Assembly (NCBI GenBank): GCA_030146605.1
Contig: JASLBO010000535.1
Coordinates: forward strand, 1 to 26,186
Direction of reading: 5' to 3'
Length of the DNA stretch: 26,186 nucleotides
From: Sphingomonas sp.
GTDB taxonomy: Bacteria; Pseudomonadota; Alphaproteobacteria; Sphingomonadales; Sphingomonadaceae
Positions 1 through 8,329 of this stretch are shown in pieces. The number at the start of each line of letters is the position of its first letter. Position 1 is the stretch's first letter. The notes beneath the pieces were generated by a model. It was given only the letters and a program-made list of their open reading frames with translations, was not told where the DNA came from and did no database searches. A program made the position numbers and the translations under genes.

Positions 1-2
1 CG

Positions 3-1772
3 GTGCCCCGCCGGCTGATCATCGCCGGGCTGATGAACTATGTCTACGAAGCCCCGTTCGCGCCGCTGGTGACGCTCCGTGTGCCCGCGGACGCACAGCC
101 GGGCCAGCAATTGCCGGTGCGGGTCAAGCTCGACTATCTGGTCTGCACCGACGAGATCTGCGTCCCCGAAAAGGCCGAACTGGCGACCGATCTGACGATC
201 GGCGACGGCGCGGTCCCGGCGGACCGCCGTGCACGCTTCGACGGATGGCACGCAGCGCTGCCCAGGCCACTTGGCACGCCGGCCAAATATCAGGTCGACG
301 GCAAGACCTTCCGGCTCGAAATCCCGTTCCCCGCTGCCGCGGCGCTCTCCGGCGAAGGCTATTTCTTCCCGCTCACCGACGGCGCGATCGACTATGCCGC
401 CGCCCAGCGCGTGGTCCGCGACGGCGACCGGATCGTGGTCGAGGCGCCGTCGAAGCGCGCCGTGCCCAAGGTTGACGGCCTGCTCGCCTTCGGCGGCCAG
501 GGCTTTACGCTTTCGGCCGTGCCGGGCACGGTCGCTCCCGCCTCCGCTTCGGCGGGAGCCGCATCGGGCGGCTGGATCACCACTGCGCTGCTTGCCTTTC
601 TCGGCGCGGTCGCCGGGGGCGTGATCCTCAACATCATGCCGTGCGTCTTCCCGATCCTCAGCCTCAAGGCATTGAGCCTCGTCAAGGCGGGCGACGATTC
701 CGGCAATCCGCGCGGCGAGGCACTGGCCTATACCGCCGGCGTGGTGCTCACCTGCCTCGCCCTCGGCGGTGCGCTGCTCGCGCTGCGTGCCGGCGGTGCG
801 GCGGTGGGCTGGGCATTCCAGCTGCAGGACCCGCGCGTGATCCTGTTCCTGCTGCTGCTGGTCACCGGGATCGCGCTCAATCTCGCCGGGCTGTTCGAGC
901 TCCCGACGCCGCGCTTCGTCAACCGCGCCGCGGCGCGCGGGACCGGCGGCGCGTTCCTCACCGGTGCGCTTGCCGCCTTCGTCGCGACGCCGTGCACCGG
1001 CCCGTTCATGGGCGCGGCGCTGGGTGCGGCGCTGATCCTTCCCTGGCCGGCGGCGCTGGCGATCTTCGGCGGACTAGGGCTCGGTATCGCGCTTCCCTTC
1101 CTGCTGCTCGGTTTCGTGCCGGCATTGCGCCGCAAGCTGCCGAAGCCGGGGGCGTGGATGGCGACGCTGCGGCGCATCCTCTCGGTGCCGATGTTCCTCA
1201 CCGCGCTGGCGCTCGCCTGGGTGCTGGGCCGGCAGGCGGGCGTCGACGGCATGGCACTCGGCCTCGGCGCTGCGCTGCTCGCTGCGTTCGGCTTCTGGTG
1301 GGCCGGCCGGCGGCAGGCGCGTGGCGTGAGCCACGCATGGCTGCCTGCGCTGCCGCTGCTGCTGCTCGCGCTCGCTGCAGTTGCGCTCGCCCGCCCCGCC
1401 CCTGCCGGCGCCGAGCGCACCACCGTGCCCGGCACCGAGCCGTTCAGCGAGGCACGGCTGGCGCAGCTTCGTGCCGAGGGACGGCCGGTCTTCGCCTATT
1501 TCACTGCCGATTGGTGCGTCACCTGCAAGGTCAATGAGAAAGGCACCATCGAGACCCGAGCGGTCGCCGACGCCTTCGCCAGCGGCAAGGTCGCGGTATT
1601 GGTCGGCGACTGGACCAATGGCGATCCCGCGCTCGGCCGCTTTATCGAGATGCACAATCGTGCAGGTGTTCCGCTCTATCTGTGGTATAAACCGGACAGC
1701 GCAGAGCCTGAGGTGCTGCCACAAGTGCTGACCCAGGCGATGCTGCAGAACCTTGCGGGCGTAAACCGATAG
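3..1772 (+). CDS. dsbD: Thiol:disulfide interchange protein DsbD, 5' truncated by window edge
   Basis: Inner-membrane protein that carries electrons from cytoplasmic thioredoxin to periplasmic thiol-disulfide proteins. The frame is open to the left edge, so the true start and signal peptide lie outside. The visible part begins in the periplasmic N-terminal domain, with the Cys pair in LVCTDEICVPE near bases 140-165. The multi-helix membrane domain follows, with its redox Cys pair in NIMPCVFP (codon 642-644) and TPCTGPF (codon 993-995). The C-terminal thioredoxin-like domain carries WCVTC (Cys codons 1515-1517 and 1524-1526). All three cysteine pairs of the DsbD relay are therefore present. 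The redoxin gene starts 10 bases downstream, which suggests co-transcription and possibly a donor-client relation. The family call is firm; the in vivo partners are unknown. Confidence 0.93.
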   Translation: MPRRLIIAGLMNYVYEAPFAPLVTLRVPADAQPGQQLPVRVKLDYLVCTDEICVPEKAELATDLTIGDGAVPADRRARFDGWHAALPRPLGTPAKYQVDGKTFRLEIPFPAAAALSGEGYFFPLTDGAIDYAAAQRVVRDGDRIVVEAPSKRAVPKVDGLLAFGGQGFTLSAVPGTVAPASASAGAASGGWITTALLAFLGAVAGGVILNIMPCVFPILSLKALSLVKAGDDSGNPRGEALAYTAGVVLTCLALGGALLALRAGGAAVGWAFQLQDPRVILFLLLLVTGIALNLAGLFELPTPRFVNRAAARGTGGAFLTGALAAFVATPCTGPFMGAALGAALILPWPAALAIFGGLGLGIALPFLLLGFVPALRRKLPKPGAWMATLRRILSVPMFLTALALAWVLGRQAGVDGMALGLGAALLAAFGFWWAGRRQARGVSHAWLPALPLLLLALAAVALARPAPAGAERTTVPGTEPFSEARLAQLRAEGRPVFAYFTADWCVTCKVNEKGTIETRAVADAFASGKVAVLVGDWTNGDPALGRFIEMHNRAGVPLYLWYKPDSAEPEVLPQVLTQAMLQNLAGVNR

Positions 1773-1782
1773 GGAGACGCAT

Positions 1783-2394
1783 ATGACCAGGTGGATTGTT
1801 GCAGGAATCGCCATTGCCTGCGTGGCTGGCGCAGTGCCGCTTGCCGCGGAGCCGGGGGTGGGAACCGCAGTCCCGAATTTCCGGGCGTATGACATGCACG
1901 GCAAGATCGTCGATCTGTCGCACTATCGCGGCAAGACCGTCGTGCTCGAATGGAACAACCCCGGCTGCCCCTTCGTGAAGAAGCATTATGAGAGCGGCAA
2001 CATGCAGAAGACCCAGGCTGCGGCGGTGGCGCAGGGCGCGGCGTGGCTGACGATCAATTCGGGCGCCCCCGGCAAGCAGGGGCATATGAGCGGCCCCGAG
2101 GCGCAGAAATTCGTCGCGGCGCACGGCGCAAAGCCAAGCGCCTATCTGCTCGACCCGCAAGGGCTGGTCGGCAAGGGCTATGGCGCCAGGACCACGCCGC
2201 ACCTCTACATCATCGATGGCAAAGGCCGGCTCGCTTATAACGGCGCGATCGACGACAAACCGAGCGCCGACAAGGGCGACATCGGCACGGCGCGCAACCA
2301 TGTGCTGGCGGCCTTGGGCGAGCTTCGCGCGGGCAAGCCAGTATCGGTGCCCGAGAGCCGGCCATATGGCTGCACCGTGAAATACGCGAACTAG
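1783..2394 (+). CDS. Exported redoxin / AhpC-TSA-like thioredoxin-fold protein
   Basis: A 203-residue protein with an N-terminal signal peptide (MTRWIVAGIAIACVAGAVPLAA), so probably periplasmic. The mature part has the peroxiredoxin/thioredoxin fold pattern. VGTAVPNFRAYDMHGK opens the domain, WNNPGCPFVKKHY holds the likely redox Cys in a CPFV context with no second CxxC Cys, and TTPHLYIIDGKGRLAYNGAIDD gives the cis-Pro and following strands. A further Cys near the C-terminus (YGCTVKY) could act as a resolving residue; that is inference. GGGAGA lies 5 bases before the ATG. The gene follows dsbD by 10 bases, which fits a periplasmic thiol-redox pair. The substrate cannot be read from sequence. 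Alternative readings are a thiol peroxidase or a ResA/TlpA-like reductase. Confidence 0.85.
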   Translation: MTRWIVAGIAIACVAGAVPLAAEPGVGTAVPNFRAYDMHGKIVDLSHYRGKTVVLEWNNPGCPFVKKHYESGNMQKTQAAAVAQGAAWLTINSGAPGKQGHMSGPEAQKFVAAHGAKPSAYLLDPQGLVGKGYGARTTPHLYIIDGKGRLAYNGAIDDKPSADKGDIGTARNHVLAALGELRAGKPVSVPESRPYGCTVKYAN

Positions 2395-2396
2395 TC

Positions 2397-2508
2397 CGAT
2401 CCTCCCCGGCACTGGGAGGGGGCTCTCCGCCAGCGACCTCCTTGGAGGCACGCCCCTCCACCACCGCCTCGCGGCGGTCCCCTCCCCGTTCCGGGAGGAA
2501 CCCCACTT
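2397..2508. repeat. CTCCCC-type intergenic hairpin repeat
   Basis: The gap between the redoxin and ATP-grasp genes is built of CTCCC/GGGAG hairpins: CTCCCcggcactGGGAG near 2402, and CTCCCCgttccGGGAG near 2481. It begins with the same GATCCTCCCC motif as the larger element at 4056-4182, so both look like members of one dispersed palindromic family. I see no gene in it. Confidence 0.6.
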
Positions 2509-2571
2509 GTGCAACGCAACAAAGCATTGCAGCATGGAACTTGCGGCGCGTTGCTGCACTTGGGAGCGTTG

Positions 2572-4041
2572 ATGGCAACACGCGGGGCGTTCGACGAAAT
2601 CTGGGGGCATGGCGGGCCCGAAGACCCGCGGCCCGAATTCGCTGCGCTTTCGCAGTGGGTGGCCGATACCCCGGTCTCCGAGCTGCAGCGCCGCCAGCAA
2701 TCCGCCGAGGCCGCGTTCCGCCAATTGGGCATCACCTTCGCGGTCTATGGCGACAGCGACGCCGCCGAGCGGATCATCCCGTTCGACATCGTGCCGCGGG
2801 TATTCCTCCAGCAAGAATGGTCGCGCCTCTGCGAGGGGCTGGTCCAGCGCGTCGAGGCGATCAACGCCTTCCTCGAGGATATTTACGGCGAGCGCCGCAT
2901 CCTCGAGGAAGGGCTGATCCCGCCCGAATTGATCTACCGCAACGACCAGTTCCGCCCTGAAGTCGCCGGCATCCGGCCGCCGCACGGCATCTGGGCGCAT
3001 ATCTGCGGGATCGATCTGGTTCGCGTCGGGCCCGACGAATTCTATGTGCTCGAGGACAATGCGCGCACCCCGTCGGGCGTCTCCTACATGCTCGAAAATC
3101 GTGAGGCGATGCTGCGGCTCTGCCCCGAATTGTTCCGCGAGCTCCGCGTCGCGCCGGTCGATTCCTATCCCGACATGCTGCTCGAGACGATGCGCTCGGT
3201 GGCGCCTGGCAACAACCGGCATCCGGTCTGCGTGGTGCTCACTCCCGGCCACTTCAACTCGGCTTATTACGAGCATAGCTTCCTCGCCGATTCGATGGGG
3301 ATCGAGCTGGTCGAGGCCGCCGATCTGGTGGTCGACGACGATATCGTCTGGGTGCAAACGATCGCCGGGCGCGTCAAAGTCGACGTCATCTATCGCCGGA
3401 TCGACGATGATTACCTCGATCCGCTCACCTTCCGCGCGGACTCGCTGCTGGGCGTGCCGGGACTGATCGCCGCCTATCGCGCCGGCAATGTCGCAATGAT
3501 CAATGCGCCGGGTAATGGCATCGCCGACGACAAGGCGATCTACAGCTACATGCCCGAGATCGTGAAATTCTATTCGGGCGGCGAGGCAAAGCTCCCCAAT
3601 GTCGAGACCTTCCGCTGCCGCGAGCCGCAGGCGCTGAAGTACGTGCTCGACAATCTCGACCAGCTCGTCGTCAAGCTCGTCGACGGTTCGGGCGGCTACG
3701 GCATGCTCGTCGGCCCGACCGCGACGAAACAGCAGGTCACCGACTTCCGCGCCGCGCTGATCGCCGAACCGCACCGCTACATCGCCCAGCCCACGCTCGC
3801 GCTGTCCACCGTGCCGACGATGAGCGATTCCGGGCTGGCCCCCCGCCATGTCGATTTCCGCCCCTTCGTGTTGACCGGCAGCGACGGGGTTCGCGTGGTT
3901 CCGGGCGGGCTTACCAGGGTGGCGTTGCGCGAAGGCTCGCTGGTGGTGAATTCAAGCCAGGGCGGCGGGACCAAGGACAGCTTCGTGCTGCTGGAGGATG
4001 GCGGCCCGGCTCAGTCGCAGTCGCAGAGGCAAAGCCAGTGA
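2572..4041 (+). CDS. Circularly permuted ATP-grasp protein (DUF404/DUF407 family)
   Basis: A 489-residue protein of the CP_ATPgrasp family, predicted to form an amide or peptide bond using ATP. Family hallmarks include YGERRILEEGLIPPELIYRN, the VLEDNARTPSGVSYMLENRE segment, IYRRIDDDYLDPL, INAPGNGIADDKAIYSYMPEIVKFY, and a late VVKLVDGSGGYGMLVGP glycine-rich stretch that belongs to the nucleotide-binding part. I chose ATG 2572 because GGGAG sits five bases upstream. The frame stays open to a GTG at 2509, but those 21 codons look unlike the family N-terminus. It is the first gene of a trio with the alpha-E and transglutaminase-like genes. Iyer and colleagues' survey of amidoligases discussed this neighbourhood as a possible peptide-synthesis or protein-tagging system; no substrate is known to me. 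Confidence 0.9.
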   Translation: MATRGAFDEIWGHGGPEDPRPEFAALSQWVADTPVSELQRRQQSAEAAFRQLGITFAVYGDSDAAERIIPFDIVPRVFLQQEWSRLCEGLVQRVEAINAFLEDIYGERRILEEGLIPPELIYRNDQFRPEVAGIRPPHGIWAHICGIDLVRVGPDEFYVLEDNARTPSGVSYMLENREAMLRLCPELFRELRVAPVDSYPDMLLETMRSVAPGNNRHPVCVVLTPGHFNSAYYEHSFLADSMGIELVEAADLVVDDDIVWVQTIAGRVKVDVIYRRIDDDYLDPLTFRADSLLGVPGLIAAYRAGNVAMINAPGNGIADDKAIYSYMPEIVKFYSGGEAKLPNVETFRCREPQALKYVLDNLDQLVVKLVDGSGGYGMLVGPTATKQQVTDFRAALIAEPHRYIAQPTLALSTVPTMSDSGLAPRHVDFRPFVLTGSDGVRVVPGGLTRVALREGSLVVNSSQGGGTKDSFVLLEDGGPAQSQSQRQSQ

Positions 4042-4055
4042 GCGCCCACGTCAAG

Positions 4056-4182
4056 ATCCTCCCCCGCCAGGGGGAGGTGGCGCGCGCAGCGCGACGGAGG
4101 GGGAGGAACCCTGCCGCTCGTGAGTTGCGCACCTCCCCCTCCGTCAGCCTTCGGCTGCCACCTCCCCCTGGCGGGGAAGGAT
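4056..4182. repeat. Long imperfect inverted repeat (CTCCCC family) overlapping the next gene's RBS
   Basis: Outer arms 4056-4081 and 4157-4182 are 26 bases each and complementary with one mismatch. Inner arms 4093-4106 and 4132-4145 are 14 bases and perfectly complementary. Each outer arm also contains its own short CCTCCCCC/GGGGGAGG complementarity. The right outer arm includes GGGGAAGG (4173-4180), which is the ribosome binding site of the alpha-E gene starting at 4190. Confidence 0.85.
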
Positions 4183-4189
4183 TTTCACC

Positions 4190-5131
4190 ATGCTGATGCT
4201 CTCGCGCACCGCGGCGGCGCTGTACTGGCTCGGCCGCTATGTCGAGCGCGCCGACTTCATCGCGCGGCTGGTGGAAGCCACCGTGCGGCTCGACGCGCTC
4301 TCCGCCCGGCCGGCAGGCGAAGCCGCGTGGCAGAGCGCGCTCGCCGTCACCGACACCGACGAAGCCTTTGCCGCGACGGGGCAGAGCTACACCCAGAGCC
4401 AGGTCGCACGCTTCCTCACCCTCGATCCCAGCCATCCCGGCTCGATCGTCCGGTGCCTCGAAATGGCGCGCAACAATGCCCGCGCCGTGCGCACCGCGCT
4501 CACCCGCGACGCATGGACCGCTATTAATCGCGCCTGGTGGCTGTTCCAGAACCGCGCCTCGACCGGCGGCGCCACCGCGACGCTCAACCTGGTCGAGCAG
4601 GTCAAGGGCGAGACGCGGGGCTTCGAAGGCTCGATCCATCGGATGATGCGCAACGAGGCGACGTGGCTGATCCAGCTCGGCGCCGCGATCGAGCGCGCCG
4701 ACAACACCGCCCGGCTCGTCGACGTCAAATATCATTTGCTGCTGCCCGAGGGCGAGGCAGTCGGCGGCGTGGTCGACCGCGACCAGTGGACGACGATTCT
4801 CCAGACCGTTTCGGCGGTGACCGCCTATCGCTGGCTTTATAGCGACGGGCTTCAGCCCACCAATGTGATCGACCTGCTGATCAGCCGCTTCGAGCTGCCG
4901 CGCAGCCTCGCCGCGTGCGTCGACGAAGCGGTGCAATTGCTCAGCCAGCTCGCCCGGCGCACCGGGCTGCAAGGAGAGGCCGACCGCATGGCACGCGCCA
5001 GGATGGCGCGGATGCAGAAGACGCGTACCCCCGAAGTGATCGTCAGCGGCCTCCACGAATATCTCGAGGCCTTCATCCACGAGAATGCGATGCTCAACGC
5101 CGCGGTGGCGCGGCAGTTCAGGTTCATATGA
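4190..5131 (+). CDS. Alpha-E domain-containing protein (DUF403)
   Basis: A 313-residue, mostly helical protein matching the alpha-E family in length and motifs: MLSRTAAALYWLGRYVERAD at the N-terminus, FLTLDPSHPGSI, MARNNARAVR, and INRAWWLFQ. Later come RNEATWLIQLGAAIERADNTARLVDVKYH and RFELPRSLAACV. The family has no assigned reaction; it is a constant partner of the circularly permuted ATP-grasp protein. The ATG at 4190 is preceded by GGGGAAGG nine bases upstream, inside the right arm of the long inverted repeat. Its TGA overlaps the ATG of the next gene (ATGA at 5128-5131), which indicates translational coupling. The family call is secure; the function is open. Confidence 0.9.
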   Translation: MLMLSRTAAALYWLGRYVERADFIARLVEATVRLDALSARPAGEAAWQSALAVTDTDEAFAATGQSYTQSQVARFLTLDPSHPGSIVRCLEMARNNARAVRTALTRDAWTAINRAWWLFQNRASTGGATATLNLVEQVKGETRGFEGSIHRMMRNEATWLIQLGAAIERADNTARLVDVKYHLLLPEGEAVGGVVDRDQWTTILQTVSAVTAYRWLYSDGLQPTNVIDLLISRFELPRSLAACVDEAVQLLSQLARRTGLQGEADRMARARMARMQKTRTPEVIVSGLHEYLEAFIHENAMLNAAVARQFRFI

Positions 5132-5925
5132 GAATATCGATCGACCATCGCACCCGGTACCGCTTCAGCCAGCCGCAGGCGCGGATCGTCCAGATGCTGC
5201 GGCTCACGCCGTGCGACACGCGCGATCAGACCGTGGTGAGCTGGATGGTCGGGGTCGATTGCGACGCACGGCTGCGCGACGCGACCGACGGCCTCGGCAA
5301 CGCAGTGACGATGCTCTACGCCGAGGGGCCGATCGAGGAGATCGACATCACCGTCACCGGCGAAGTGCTGACCGTCGACAGCGGCGGCGTGGTGCACGGG
5401 TCGATCGAGCCGCTGCCGCCGATCGTCTATCTGCGCACCACTCCGCGAACCACGCTGGGCGATGGCCTGCCGGCGTTCGCCGCTGAGAGTATGAGCGGCA
5501 CCGGCAGTCTGCTGGATCGGCTGCATCGGCTGAACGCGGGGCTTCATACTCGCTTTCCCTGCGTTCCCGACGCACCCGATACCGGGCTGACCGCAGCGGA
5601 GGCGTTTGCCCGCGGCCGCGCCAGCTCACGCGATGTCGCGCAGATGTTCATCGCCGCGACGCGCAGCTTCGAGGTGCCCGCGCGCTACGTGTCGGGTTAT
5701 CGGATCGACGGCAATGCGCAGTCGGCGCCGCACGCCTGGGCGGAGGCGCATGTCGAGGGGCTCGGCTGGGTCGGGTTCGATCCGGCGACGGGGCTGTCGC
5801 CCGACGATGGCTATGTCCGGGTTGCCGTCGGCCTCGACGCGCTCACCGCCGCGTCGATCGCGGGCACCCGGATCGGTACCGGTAACGAGGAGCTCGACGT
5901 GGCGCTCCGCGTCTCCGAAGAATAG
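5128..5925 (+). CDS. Transglutaminase-like protein with catalytic Cys replaced by Ser
   Basis: A 265-residue protein starting at the ATG of an ATGA overlap with the alpha-E gene. The N-terminal region (about 1-110: RISIDHRTRYRFSQPQARIVQMLRL) is the beta-rich domain that usually precedes bacterial transglutaminase cores. The core shows VPARYVSGY (184-191), PHAWAEAHVEGLGWVGFDPATG with the expected His202 and Asp218, and a C-terminal GYVRVAVGLD. The helix that normally starts G-x-C-x-D reads A-S-S-R-D here, placing Ser167 at the nucleophile position. Papain-fold transglutaminases and related proteases need that Cys, so the protein may be inactive, a binding module, or a serine variant. Family assignment is strong; the activity consequence is inference. 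Confidence 0.88.
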   Translation: MRISIDHRTRYRFSQPQARIVQMLRLTPCDTRDQTVVSWMVGVDCDARLRDATDGLGNAVTMLYAEGPIEEIDITVTGEVLTVDSGGVVHGSIEPLPPIVYLRTTPRTTLGDGLPAFAAESMSGTGSLLDRLHRLNAGLHTRFPCVPDAPDTGLTAAEAFARGRASSRDVAQMFIAATRSFEVPARYVSGYRIDGNAQSAPHAWAEAHVEGLGWVGFDPATGLSPDDGYVRVAVGLDALTAASIAGTRIGTGNEELDVALRVSEE

Positions 5926-5926
5926 C

Positions 5927-6712
5927 TCAGGCCAGTTCGCGCATCCGTGCCGGAACCGGCATCGACACCGCCATGTCCTCGTCGGTGAGCAGCGACCAGC
6001 CATTGGGGCCGAGCACTTCGATCGGCCGATAGCGCGTCTTGTACGCCATCCGCTCCGATCCCTTCACCCAATAGCCGAGATAGACATAAGGCAGGCTCGC
6101 CGAACGCGCGCGCAGGATGTGATCCATGATGATGAAGTTGCCGAGGCCCTGGCGCGTTTCGCTGTCGGCCTGGAAGAAGCTGTAGATCATCGACAGGCCA
6201 TCGGCCTGCTGATCGGTGATGCAGGCGCCGATCAGGCGACCGCGCTCGCCATCGACCGAAGGCTCGCGATATTCGATGACGTACGAGCTGACCGGCGATT
6301 GCTCGACCATGTCGGCATAGTCGTTCTCGTCCATCGCTGCCATGCCGCCGCCCGGATGCCGCGAGGTCAGATAGCGATGGAGCAATTCGAACTGTTCCTC
6401 GGTCGCCCATGGCTTGCACGCGGTGACCTCGAGATCGCCGTGCCGCTTGAGCAATTTGCGTTGGGTGGCATTGGCGCGGAACTGATCGGCGACCACGCGC
6501 ACCGAAACACACGCGGTGCAGCCCGCGCAGCTCGGCCGATATGCGACCGACTGGCTGCGGCGAAAGCCGATCCGCCCGAGCGCGTCGTTGAGCTCGCCGG
6601 CATGTTGGCCGGTCAGCTCGGTGAAGATCTTCCGCTCCTGCCTGCCCGGCAGATAGGGACATGGCGAGGGACTCGTCACGAAGAACCGCGGGAAACGCGA
6701 GAGTGCAGTCAC
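5927..6712 (-). CDS. bpt: Aspartate/glutamate leucyltransferase / arginyltransferase family protein
   Basis: A 261-residue protein of the Ate/Bpt family, which transfers an amino acid from aminoacyl-tRNA to the N-terminus of proteins to mark them for N-degron proteolysis by ClpAP. Hallmarks are [40 protein letters not shown] with the clustered N-terminal cysteines, [11 protein letters not shown], and [23 protein letters not shown]. The C-terminal part has [31 protein letters not shown]. The length fits bacterial Bpt rather than eukaryotic ATE1. The start is GTG at 6712, with AAGG eight bases upstream and a 6-bp hairpin (6731-6749) in the leader. It converges with the transglutaminase-like gene, with one base between stops. 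Whether it transfers Leu or Arg is not decided by sequence alone. Confidence 0.9.
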   Translation of the reverse strand: MTALSRFPRFFVTSPSPCPYLPGRQERKIFTELTGQHAGELNDALGRIGFRRSQSVAYRPSCAGCTACVSVRVVADQFRANATQRKLLKRHGDLEVTACKPWATEEQFELLHRYLTSRHPGGGMAAMDENDYADMVEQSPVSSYVIEYREPSVDGERGRLIGACITDQQADGLSMIYSFFQADSETRQGLGNFIIMDHILRARSASLPYVYLGYWVKGSERMAYKTRYRPIEVLGPNGWSLLTDEDMAVSMPVPARMRELA

Positions 6713-6716
6713 CGTT

Positions 6717-6854
6717 CAAGCCTTTGCTTCGGCCCTTTGGAAGAGGGCCTGTCGCAACGACTATGAAGCCGGAAATGGATGATGAAAAGCCGATTCACCA
6801 AGAAAGAGAGTTAACGGTTAAACTCTGATCGAGGCGAGCAAAACCAAAGGCTTG
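6717..6854. repeat. 10-bp inverted repeat pair flanking the bpt upstream region
   Basis: CAAGCCTTTG at 6717-6726 and CAAAGGCTTG at 6845-6854 are perfect reverse complements 118 bases apart. Between them lie a hairpin GGCCCT/AGGGCC (6731-6749) and an imperfect AGAGTT/AACTCT palindrome near 6809-6828. The stretch is upstream of bpt and contains no convincing ORF. Confidence 0.5.
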
Positions 6855-6956
6855 CATCGTGCCGCGCTGGCACGCGCACGGGGATCATTAACCATGGCAG
6901 CGCCTGCGGGTTCGCCGCAAAACTACTGCGGTAGCGGTATATCCGTGCTCGAATCG

Positions 6957-7004
6957 CAAGTGAATCCCGCCGTGACTCGGTTCGCCGCGCCAGCGATTCA
7001 CTTG
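6957..7004. terminator. 10-bp perfect inverted repeat downstream of ilvA, possible terminator
   Basis: CAAGTGAATC (6957-6966) and GATTCACTTG (6995-7004) form a perfect 10-bp stem with a 28-base loop, 21 bases past the ilvA stop. No T-tract follows on the minus strand, so termination is only a guess. A second small stem, CGTGCC/GGCACG, lies at 6858-6874. I see no gene in the 6713-7025 gap. Confidence 0.35.
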
Positions 7005-7025
7005 GCCGCACGCCAGGCTTCAGAC

Positions 7026-8270
7026 CTAAGCCAGCTCGACCGGGCTCACTTCATACTGCGCACGCCGCAGCGCGGTCATCAGCCGGTCGAGATGGTCGCG
7101 GTCGCGTGTCTCGCATTCGATATCGGTAATCAGGCCCTTGGCCGGCAGGGTCGTGAAGACGCGCTGATGATAGACCTCGATGATGTTGACGCCCTGCTCG
7201 TGGAAGATGCGCGCCACGTTGAACAATGCGCCGGGGCGATCCTGCAGCCGGATCCGCAAACGCGCCAGCCGCCCCGAGCGGGCGAGGTCCCGGAGCAACA
7301 CATTGGCGAGCAGCCGGGTGTCGATGTTGCCGCCGCACAGGATGGTGCCCACCTTCCTGCCACGAAACCGTTCGGGCTCCGCCATCAACGCGGCGAGGCC
7401 CGCGGCACCGGCGCCCTCGACCACGGTCTTCTCGATCTGGAGGAGCAGGCTCACCGCCTCCTCGAGCCGGCGTTCGCTGACGAGAACGATGTCGTCGACC
7501 AGCGCTTCGACCATCTTCGAAGTGATGCCCCCGGGCTCCTTGACTGCGATGCCCTCGGCAAGCGTATCGCCGGCGCATGGCATGTCGGTGCCATGGATGC
7601 GATTGTACATCGACGGATAGAGCTCGGCCTCGACCCCGACGACATCGAGCATGCGGCCTTCGGACTTGGCGACGACTGCGCTCCCCGAGATCAGCCCGCC
7701 ACCGCCGATCGGGATGACCAGAGTGTCGATCTCCGGCACATCCTCGAGCATCTCGAGCGCCGCTGTCCCCTGCCCCGCGATGATCCGCGCGTCATCGAAC
7801 GGGTGGACGAAGGTGAAGCCCCGCTCCGCCTCCAGCTCGCGCGAATGCGCATAAGCCGCGTCGAAGGTTTCGCCGTGGAGGATGACGTTGGCGCCGTGCC
7901 CCTCGGTCTGGGTGATCTTCACCGTCGGGGTGTTGAGCGGCATCACGATCGTGCTCGGGATGCCGAGCCGCGTTGCGTGATAAGCGAGCCCCTGCGCGTG
8001 ATTGCCGGCAGAGGCCGCGATCACGCCCTTGGCGCGTGCCGCCTCGTCGAGCTGGAGCAGGGTGTTGAGCGCCCCGCGCTCCTTATAGGCCGCAGTGAAC
8101 TGGAGATTCTCGAACTTGAGGTAGACCGTCGCGCCGGTGAGATCGGACAAGGTCTTGCTCACCAGGGTCGGCGTCCGCACGACGGAGCCCATAATCCGCT
8201 GCGCAGCCTCACGTACGTCGGTGATCGATACGGGAAGCGGCGTGTGCGCCGGTGCTGCTTTGGTGGCCAT
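7026..8270 (-). CDS. ilvA: Threonine ammonia-lyase with C-terminal ACT domain
   Basis: A 414-residue PLP enzyme that deaminates threonine to 2-oxobutanoate, the entry to isoleucine synthesis or threonine catabolism. The PLP lysine is Lys63 in FENLQFTAAYKERGA. SAGNHAQG lies around residues 86-93, and the phosphate-binding loop GGGGLISG near residue 190. The last ~80 residues (RLRIRLQDRPGALFNVARIFHEQGVNIIEVYH) form a single ACT domain, giving the short architecture of about 400 residues rather than the 510-residue E. coli IlvA with two regulatory domains. ATG 8270 has GGAG five bases upstream. The start regions of ilvA and the amidohydrolase gene are only 59 bases apart, so promoters must share that gap. 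A branched-chain aminotransferase gene (ilvE) is elsewhere in the window but not adjacent. Confidence 0.93.
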   Translation of the reverse strand: MATKAAPAHTPLPVSITDVREAAQRIMGSVVRTPTLVSKTLSDLTGATVYLKFENLQFTAAYKERGALNTLLQLDEAARAKGVIAASAGNHAQGLAYHATRLGIPSTIVMPLNTPTVKITQTEGHGANVILHGETFDAAYAHSRELEAERGFTFVHPFDDARIIAGQGTAALEMLEDVPEIDTLVIPIGGGGLISGSAVVAKSEGRMLDVVGVEAELYPSMYNRIHGTDMPCAGDTLAEGIAVKEPGGITSKMVEALVDDIVLVSERRLEEAVSLLLQIEKTVVEGAGAAGLAALMAEPERFRGRKVGTILCGGNIDTRLLANVLLRDLARSGRLARLRIRLQDRPGALFNVARIFHEQGVNIIEVYHQRVFTTLPAKGLITDIECETRDRDHLDRLMTALRRAQYEVSPVELA

Positions 8271-8329
8271 GGTGTCTCCGGCCTAGACCATCTGGCGCGG
8301 CGGGGGAACAGGCCCTATGCGCCGACGCT

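Noticed and set aside
1642..3849. 735-codon open frame on the minus strand
   Set aside because: It is antisense to the clear redoxin and ATP-grasp genes. Its His/Asp/Arg/Glu-rich translation is the usual mirror of GC-rich codon bias.
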